DNA of 9,514 nucleotides from an uncultured Dialister sp. (GTDB lineage Bacteria > Bacillota > Negativicutes > Veillonellales > Dialisteraceae), in NCBI GenBank assembly GCA_934216155.1, contig CAKQBK010000081.1, positions 1 through 9,514 on the forward strand, written 5' to 3'. Under the pieces are notes generated by a model. It was given only the letters and a program-made list of their open reading frames with translations. It had not been told where the DNA came from and made no database searches. Made by a program: the position numbers and the translations under genes. This document shows positions 5,994 through 9,514 of this stretch, piece after piece (the first letter of the stretch is position 1; each line of letters starts with the position of its first letter).

Positions 5994-6916
5994 TATGCTT
6001 TTTCTCCTTCTGTTTTCTTAGAAATATAAGCACTGATCAATCTGGCGCCGATGCTGAATACCAGAACCATAATCATCAGTACTGCCGATGCCGCAGCGGC
6101 TACATCCGCAGCGGATCCGCCAACGCCTTCGGTACGAGCGGCCCAAACGGCCAGGGAAAGGGTTTCACCAGGGCGGAATGGATTGAGCGGGCATACAGGA
6201 GATGCCAGATTCCACACCTGCCAGCTGATATCAGTACTCATCCCTGCGGTATACAGCAAAGCAGCGGCTTCGCCAAATCCACGGCCAGCGGCCAGAATGA
6301 TACCCGTCACGATAGGCCCGATAGCCGCCGGAAGCATGACTTTCCAAATGGTTTCAAAATGAGTGGCTCCCAATGCCAGACTGCCTTCCTTAAATCCTGC
6401 AGGTAGTGCTTTCAAAGCATCATAGGTGGTCGCCGTGATGAGCGGAAGAGAAAGAACAGACACAGCCAGTGCCCCAGCGAAGAGATTCCACTGGGCCCCT
6501 GCCATGATGATAAATACCAGGTAACCAAAGAGCCCTACTACAATGGACGGCAGAGAGGACAAAGTTTCAATGGCAATGCGAAGGGCATTGATGATGCGCC
6601 CTTCCGGTGCATATTCAGCCATGTAGACACCGGCGAAAATACCAATCGGTACAGAAATGACCAAAGAAAGAAATACTAAATATACGGTGTTGAAAAACTG
6701 ATTACCTATGCCAGAGGCAGAGAAAGAAAATATTTCCGGTTTGAACGCTTTGATACCGCCCCATACCACATACAGGGTAAAAGCAATGAGAAGCAAAACG
6801 AAGGCCCCGGATACCACATAAAAAACAGCGGTGGCTATATTATCCGACAAATGCGCCCGTTTCAGTGAACCGCTCACGTGGCGAAGATCGTCTGCGGAAA
6901 GGCTATGTTCATTCAT
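5993..6916 (-). CDS. pstA: Phosphate ABC transporter permease PstA
   Basis: This 307-residue inner-membrane permease forms half of the phosphate channel with PstC. Six hydrophobic segments fit the family: about 30-52, 75-100, 118-140, 143-165, 197-220 and 272-297. Between the fourth and fifth lies the cytoplasmic EAA loop that docks PstB, seen as [19 protein letters not shown] followed by MLPAA (175-198), with conserved Gly183 and the Leu-Pro pair at 195-196. The cytoplasmic N-terminus of about 28 residues is polar. The start codon overlaps the end of pstC by four bases (ATGA at 6913-6916) and has AAGGAG at 6925-6930 inside pstC. The stop overlaps the start of pstB. Length and motifs are complete. 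Confidence 0.96.
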   Translation of the reverse strand: MNEHSLSADDLRHVSGSLKRAHLSDNIATAVFYVVSGAFVLLLIAFTLYVVWGGIKAFKPEIFSFSASGIGNQFFNTVYLVFLSLVISVPIGIFAGVYMAEYAPEGRIINALRIAIETLSSLPSIVVGLFGYLVFIIMAGAQWNLFAGALAVSVLSLPLITATTYDALKALPAGFKEGSLALGATHFETIWKVMLPAAIGPIVTGIILAAGRGFGEAAALLYTAGMSTDISWQVWNLASPVCPLNPFRPGETLSLAVWAARTEGVGGSAADVAAAASAVLMIMVLVFSIGARLISAYISKKTEGEKA

Positions 6917-7824
6917 GCAATTTTCTCCTTTCTAGCGGCAATCATATGAATCACCAAGATAAACAGAAGAGACACAATAAACAGTAACAGCGCCATAGAC
7001 CACAGAGCCGCGTTGAATTCACCGCCGTCCATAGCACCGCCCATATCAGAAGCAATAGCGGCGGTCAAGTTGTTCGTCGGGTCCAGCAAGCTATGAGGAA
7101 ACGCACGCATTTTCCCAATCACCATGGAAACTGCCAGGGCTTCCCCAAAAGCACGGGCCAATCCCAGTACAATGGCGGTCAAAATCCCAGACATGGCTGC
7201 CGGAAGGAGTACCTTGTAAATCATCTGCCAACGAGTGGAACCCAAACCATAGGCCCCTTCGATGTATTTCTTGTTGACACTGCGGATGGCATCAGCAGAA
7301 ACAGAGGTAATAGTAGGATAAATCATGACAGAAAGAACAATCGCTGCTGCCAGCACAGACTGCCCATGGGACCGATCAAATACCTTCTGAATGAGCGGAA
7401 CCAGCACAACCAGCCCGACCCAGCCGTATACAACGGAAGGAATTCCCACAAATATTTCCACCGCTGGACGAATGAGCTTTTCCCCGATTTTCGGAGAAAT
7501 TTGTGTCATGAAAATTGCTGTGGATAAACTAAAGGGCACCGCAATCACCAACGCGGTGAGACAAGTCAGGATAGACCCCCAGATGTAAATGGCCGCCCCA
7601 ATCTGTCCGCCGCCGGTTTCTGTATCACTAGGTTTCCAAACCGACGAGAAAAGAAATTCTCCAATAGAGTGATCAAAGGTAGTGAATGAAAGCATCCCTT
7701 TGGCCAAAAGGAAACAGCCAATCGCAATGGTCAGCACCACCAGAAATCCCCCGCATAGCGTGGATAGCCCTTTCCCAAAATACTCACGGCGAAACATGTG
7801 CTGTTGCCGCATACTGTTATCCAT
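6913..7824 (-). CDS. pstC: Phosphate ABC transporter permease PstC
   Basis: This 303-residue permease is the partner of PstA. Hydrophobic segments lie at about 20-42, 80-108, 123-147, 155-176, 207-235 and 275-297. The EAA loop reads YIEGAYGLGSTRWQMIYKV followed by LLPAA (187-210), with Gly195 and Leu-Pro at 207-208. The N-terminal part between the first two segments carries an external loop of about 35 residues, as is usual for PstC. AAAGGAGA (7829-7836) precedes the start by 4 bases. The gene leads the tightly overlapping pstC-pstA-pstB block, but a 355-bp gap full of repeats separates it from pstS. No convincing separate promoter is seen in that gap, so it probably depends on read-through from pstS. 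Confidence 0.96.
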   Translation of the reverse strand: MDNSMRQQHMFRREYFGKGLSTLCGGFLVVLTIAIGCFLLAKGMLSFTTFDHSIGEFLFSSVWKPSDTETGGGQIGAAIYIWGSILTCLTALVIAVPFSLSTAIFMTQISPKIGEKLIRPAVEIFVGIPSVVYGWVGLVVLVPLIQKVFDRSHGQSVLAAAIVLSVMIYPTITSVSADAIRSVNKKYIEGAYGLGSTRWQMIYKVLLPAAMSGILTAIVLGLARAFGEALAVSMVIGKMRAFPHSLLDPTNNLTAAIASDMGGAMDGGEFNAALWSMALLLFIVSLLFILVIHMIAARKEKIA

Positions 7825-7850
7825 AGTATCTCCTTTGTGTAAAATACGTT

Positions 7851-7922
7851 GCTCAGGTTTCTTAGGTTACTCAGGTTGCTCAAGTTGCTGAAGGTTCTCA
7901 AGGTTCTGAGGGTTCTCAGGGG
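7851..7922 (+). repeat. Nonamer tandem tract (8 units), the longest in the window
   Basis: Eight nonamers run without a phase break: GCTCAGGTT, TCTTAGGTT, ACTCAGGTT, GCTCAAGTT, GCTGAAGGT, TCTCAAGGT, TCTGAGGGT and TCTCAGGGG, followed by CCTCGAATGAGC. Neighbouring units differ at one to four positions but the period never slips. It starts only 27 bp upstream of the pstC start codon, so on the pstS-pstC mRNA it lies in the pstC leader. No inverted partner tract is seen to its right. Confidence 0.85.
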
Positions 7923-7955
7923 CCTCGAATGAGCGATCTGTACCGAGTTAGCAGT

Positions 7956-8002
7956 AGGCAGTTAACAGTAGGCAGAATGGCCCTGTCTACTGTTAACTGC
8001 CT
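7956..8002. repeat. 20-bp hairpin in the pstS-pstC gap
   Basis: Arms 7956-7975 and 7983-8002 pair over 20 positions with one G-T wobble around a 7-base loop. The arms are themselves made of heptamers (GTAGGCA, GTTAACA). No U tract follows on either strand, so this is not a standard terminator. It lies about 180 nucleotides downstream of the pstS stop on the mRNA and could act as a 3' stabiliser or processing boundary for pstS. Confidence 0.8.
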
Positions 8003-8008
8003 GATCTG

Positions 8009-8094
8009 TTGTTAGTTGTTTGTTGTTAGGTTTATGCACCGAGTCCGTTGGATTTCAATTAGCAGACTCCCAAGTGTTATTGGTTTAAGGTTTT
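8009..8094 (+). repeat. TTGGTTTAAGGTTT element, copy 4
   Basis: It opens with heptamers TTGTTAG, TTGTTTG and TTGTTAG (8009-8029), continues with GTTTATGCACCGAG, CC and TTGG as in copy 2, and ends with TTATTGGTTTAAGGTTTT. It aligns with copy 2 over most of its length. The heptamer phase runs unbroken from the right arm of the preceding hairpin (from 7984) into this element. Confidence 0.65.
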
Positions 8095-8121
8095 GGAATT
8101 TTGAGTTCGGAAATATCTCTA

Positions 8122-8177
8122 TTCCCTAATCCCTAGCTACTAATCCCTAGATACCAGTCACCAGTCACTAGTTACCA
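8122..8177. repeat. Heptamer tract (8 units) abutting the pstS stop codon
   Basis: The units are TTCCCTA, ATCCCTA, GCTACTA, ATCCCTA, GATACCA, GTCACCA, GTCACTA and GTTACCA. The tract ends 2 bp from the pstS stop codon (8180-8182). Half is of the AATCCCTAG type and half of the CCAGTCA type, in one phase. Confidence 0.8.
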
Positions 8178-8179
8178 AA

Positions 8180-9061
8180 TTACTGCTTCATCTTAGAAGA
8201 AACGCCGTAGCCCTGTTTTTCAATTTCTACACCGTATTCATCGGAGAGAATGTAATCCAGGAAGACTTTCACTGCGCCGGTCGGTTCGCCTTTGGTATAC
8301 ATGTGTTCATAACCCCAAACTTTGTACTTGCCGTTGTATGTATTTTCCAAAGTCGGTTCTACGCCGTCGATAGCCAGAGCGGCTACGTCTTTGTTATTGA
8401 CCAGGTACGGAAGAGCTACATAACCGATAGCCCCTTTGGTCTGGGCTACACTCTGAATCAGTGTGCCGCTATCGTCGGTTTCCAAAGATTTGTTAGAAGC
8501 TTCTTCCTGACCAGCCAGTGCCAATTCGGTGAAAAGAGCACGAGTGCCGGAAGTGCTTGGACGAGTTACCAGAACAATCGGTTCATCCGGGCCGCCTACG
8601 TCTTTCCAGTTGGTCACCTTCGCGGTGAATACATCCTGCAACTGCTGGGAAGTGAGGCTCTTCACCTGACCAGCGATATCTTTATTAATAATGGTGGCAA
8701 CCGTCATGGTGCAGACCTTGTGGTCCACCAGACCCTTGGCTTTATCCCCTGGCAGCTTCTTTTCTGCTGGTACATCGGAGTTACCGATATTGACAGAACC
8801 TTCAGCCACCTGCTTCAAACCTGTACCAGAACCGCCAGCATTGAGTGTGAGAGAAACTTCTGGATTCTTGGATTTGAACTTAGCCGCTGCATCCTTCACC
8901 AGTGGAAGCAGTGCAGAAGAACCGGAAGCAGTGACCTGACCAGTGACCTTAGCAGCAGAACCAGCAGCGCTCTTCGCCGGCTGATCTCCCCCACCGCAAC
9001 CAGCGGCTGCGACCAATGCTGCAGAAGAAAGTGTCAGTGCCATCCATTTTTTCAGATTCAT
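8180..9061 (-). CDS. pstS: Periplasmic/lipoprotein phosphate-binding protein PstS
   Basis: This 293-residue lipoprotein captures inorganic phosphate outside the membrane and delivers it to PstC-PstA. The N-terminus MNLKKWMALTLSSAALVAAAGC is a lipoprotein signal peptide with Cys22 as the lipidation site (Ala at -3 instead of the usual Leu), followed by a flexible Gly/Ala/Ser linker to about 38. Phosphate-binding elements of the family are visible: TASGSSALLPL (44-54), AGGSGTG (75-81), GNSDVP with Asp96, and RPSTSGTR (167-174), which provides the Arg and Ser/Thr ligands. The length is typical of Bacillota PstS. The start has AAGGAGG at 9070-9076, 8 bases upstream. It is the first gene of the locus, behind a candidate PhoB-controlled promoter. 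Repeat DNA starts 2 bp after its stop codon. Confidence 0.97.
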   Translation of the reverse strand: MNLKKWMALTLSSAALVAAAGCGGGDQPAKSAAGSAAKVTGQVTASGSSALLPLVKDAAAKFKSKNPEVSLTLNAGGSGTGLKQVAEGSVNIGNSDVPAEKKLPGDKAKGLVDHKVCTMTVATIINKDIAGQVKSLTSQQLQDVFTAKVTNWKDVGGPDEPIVLVTRPSTSGTRALFTELALAGQEEASNKSLETDDSGTLIQSVAQTKGAIGYVALPYLVNNKDVAALAIDGVEPTLENTYNGKYKVWGYEHMYTKGEPTGAVKVFLDYILSDEYGVEIEKQGYGVSSKMKQ

Positions 9062-9119
9062 TATTTTGTCCTCCTTGAGACATACCGTTTTATTATTTTT
9101 ACAAGCTCTTGCGTTGATG

Positions 9120-9199
9120 ATTGTATTGTAAAAAATGGATGTAAAAACGAAAGACAGCTTCTGGTATATTTTTTGTCTATTTTGTAAATTTAGTGTAAA
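9120..9199 (-). promoter_or_regulatory. Candidate Pho-controlled promoter of pstS
   Basis: On the minus strand TTTACA occurs at 9199-9194 and 9188-9183, exactly 11 bp apart. CTGTC (9157-9153) and TTTTACA (9146-9140) are a second pair 11 bp apart, and another TTTACA lies at 9132-9127. PhoP boxes of Bacillus are TTAACA-like direct repeats at about 11-bp spacing, and E. coli Pho boxes repeat CTGTCAT with the same period. A -10 like TACAAT is present twice (9130-9125 and 9125-9120) without a good -35, as expected for an activator-dependent promoter. The leader to the ATG would be roughly 50-60 nucleotides. Confidence 0.55.
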
Positions 9200-9200
9200 C

Positions 9201-9284
9201 GGTGACTCGTGACTAGTAGCTAGGGATTAACTGTTAACGGCTAACGGTTGACGGTTGGCAGTCATCAGTCACCAGTTACCAGTC
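9201..9284. repeat. Drifting heptamer tract (12 units) upstream of pstS
   Basis: Twelve consecutive heptamers keep phase over 84 bp: GGTGACT, CGTGACT, AGTAGCT, AGGGATT, AACTGTT, AACGGCT, AACGGTT, GACGGTT, GGCAGTC, ATCAGTC, ACCAGTT, ACCAGTC. Units change gradually from one type to another, but all end in two pyrimidines. The tract borders the upstream Pho box pair at 9183-9199. Confidence 0.75.
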
Positions 9285-9301
9285 ACCAAGCTATTATAAT
9301 T

Positions 9302-9362
9302 GCGGTGCTTTATAATTTGCGCACCGCCACCACCACTACGCACTCCTCACTACGCACTGCTC
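9302..9362 (+). repeat. Hairpin plus heptamer element, copy 3
   Basis: Stem GCGGTGC (9302-9308) pairs perfectly with GCACCGC (9321-9327) around TTTATAATTTGC. CACCACC and four heptamers follow: ACTACGC, ACTCCTC, ACTACGC and ACTGCTC. Loop and linker match copy 2 closely while the stem differs at GAC/GTC versus GGT/ACC, with pairing kept. Confidence 0.8.
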
Positions 9363-9372
9363 TTAAAAACAC

Positions 9373-9410
9373 AAAAAGCACACCCTCTTGTAAAAGAAGA
9401 TGTGCTTTTT
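9373..9410. terminator. Bidirectional terminator upstream of pstS
   Basis: Arms AAAAAGCACA (9373-9382) and TGTGCTTTTT (9401-9410) pair perfectly; an inner TCTT/AAGA helix (9386-9389 with 9397-9400) extends the stem past a CCC bulge. Five A before and five T after allow termination on both strands. It probably ends a leftward gene lying beyond the right edge and insulates pstS from it. Confidence 0.8.
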
Positions 9411-9440
9411 CATTGTGTATTGAGTTGCCTTTCGGCTAAT

Positions 9441-9462
9441 TCTACCTTCCATGGAAAGTAGA
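9441..9462. repeat. Imperfect palindrome centred on CCATGG
   Basis: TCTACCTTCC and GGAAAGTAGA are inverted repeats with one mismatched pair. Its centre lies 47 bp from that of the perfect palindrome at 9491-9506, which also has CCATGG at the centre. The two may be operator sites of a gene beyond the right edge. Confidence 0.4.
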
Positions 9463-9490
9463 GGGGTGGATTCTCACAAGAAAAATAAAT

Positions 9491-9506
9491 CATTACCATG
9501 GTAATG
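9491..9506. repeat. Perfect 16-bp palindrome, possible operator
   Basis: CATTACCATGGTAATG is its own reverse complement. The size and symmetry fit a dimeric regulator site, but no neighbouring gene is visible at this edge, so the role is a guess. Confidence 0.4.
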
Positions 9507-9514
9507 GGATTGTT

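Noticed and set aside
7956..8002. The 20-bp hairpin as a terminator after pstS
   Set aside because: No run of T follows the stem on either strand.
8303..9187. Long open frame on the plus strand opposite pstS
   Set aside because: It is antisense to a certain pstS gene, has a composition unlike a real protein, and lacks a supporting start context.
9248..9439. Open frame of 63 codons near the right edge
   Set aside because: It runs through the heptamer tract, the hairpin-heptamer element and the terminator, so it is repeat DNA rather than a gene.

Overview
The window is a phosphate-starvation locus from a bacterium that looks like a member of the Bacillota. The evidence is strong AAGGAG-type ribosome binding sites, a Bacillus-style PhoR (membrane sensor, HAMP-like linker, PAS, kinase core), a small lipoprotein PstS, and TTTACA direct repeats at 11-bp spacing upstream of pstS that resemble PhoP boxes. 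A Negativicutes genus is my best guess from general appearance, but the window holds no marker gene that proves it.

Layout: positions 1-750 are gene-free. The left edge holds a consensus leftward promoter and a second -35 hexamer, probably feeding an rRNA or other stable-RNA operon off the window. A small secreted protein of unknown function (751-1290, +) follows and converges on the Pho locus across a bidirectional terminator (1415-1471). Everything else is on the minus strand, read right to left: pstS (9061-8180), pstC (7824-6913), pstA (6916-5993), pstB (5993-5175), phoB/phoP (4544-3861) and phoR (3614-1635). PstS captures phosphate outside the membrane, PstC and PstA form the channel, PstB supplies ATP hydrolysis, and PhoR/PhoB sense phosphate limitation and would switch on pst through the boxes upstream of pstS. 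pstC-pstA-pstB overlap and are translationally coupled. phoU, often found after pstB, is missing here, and a 630-bp repeat-filled gap occupies that place.

The unusual part is the non-coding DNA. Almost every gap is built from short tandem repeats that keep a strict 7-bp or 9-bp period while the unit sequence drifts. I see four classes: (i) heptamer tracts such as CCAGTCA; (ii) nonamer tracts such as CTCAGGTTG, in alternating orientation and bounding small inverted-ended segments; (iii) a 7-bp hairpin followed by CACCAYC and ACTCCTM heptamers, in three copies whose stems differ by compensatory changes; (iv) a 65-100-bp element ending in TTGGTTTAAGGTTT, in four copies, two of them facing each other between phoB and phoR. 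They recall the short tandemly repeated repetitive sequences of cyanobacteria. No transposase or other protein in the window explains them. No new protein-coding system was found; the repeat families are the best candidate for something undescribed.
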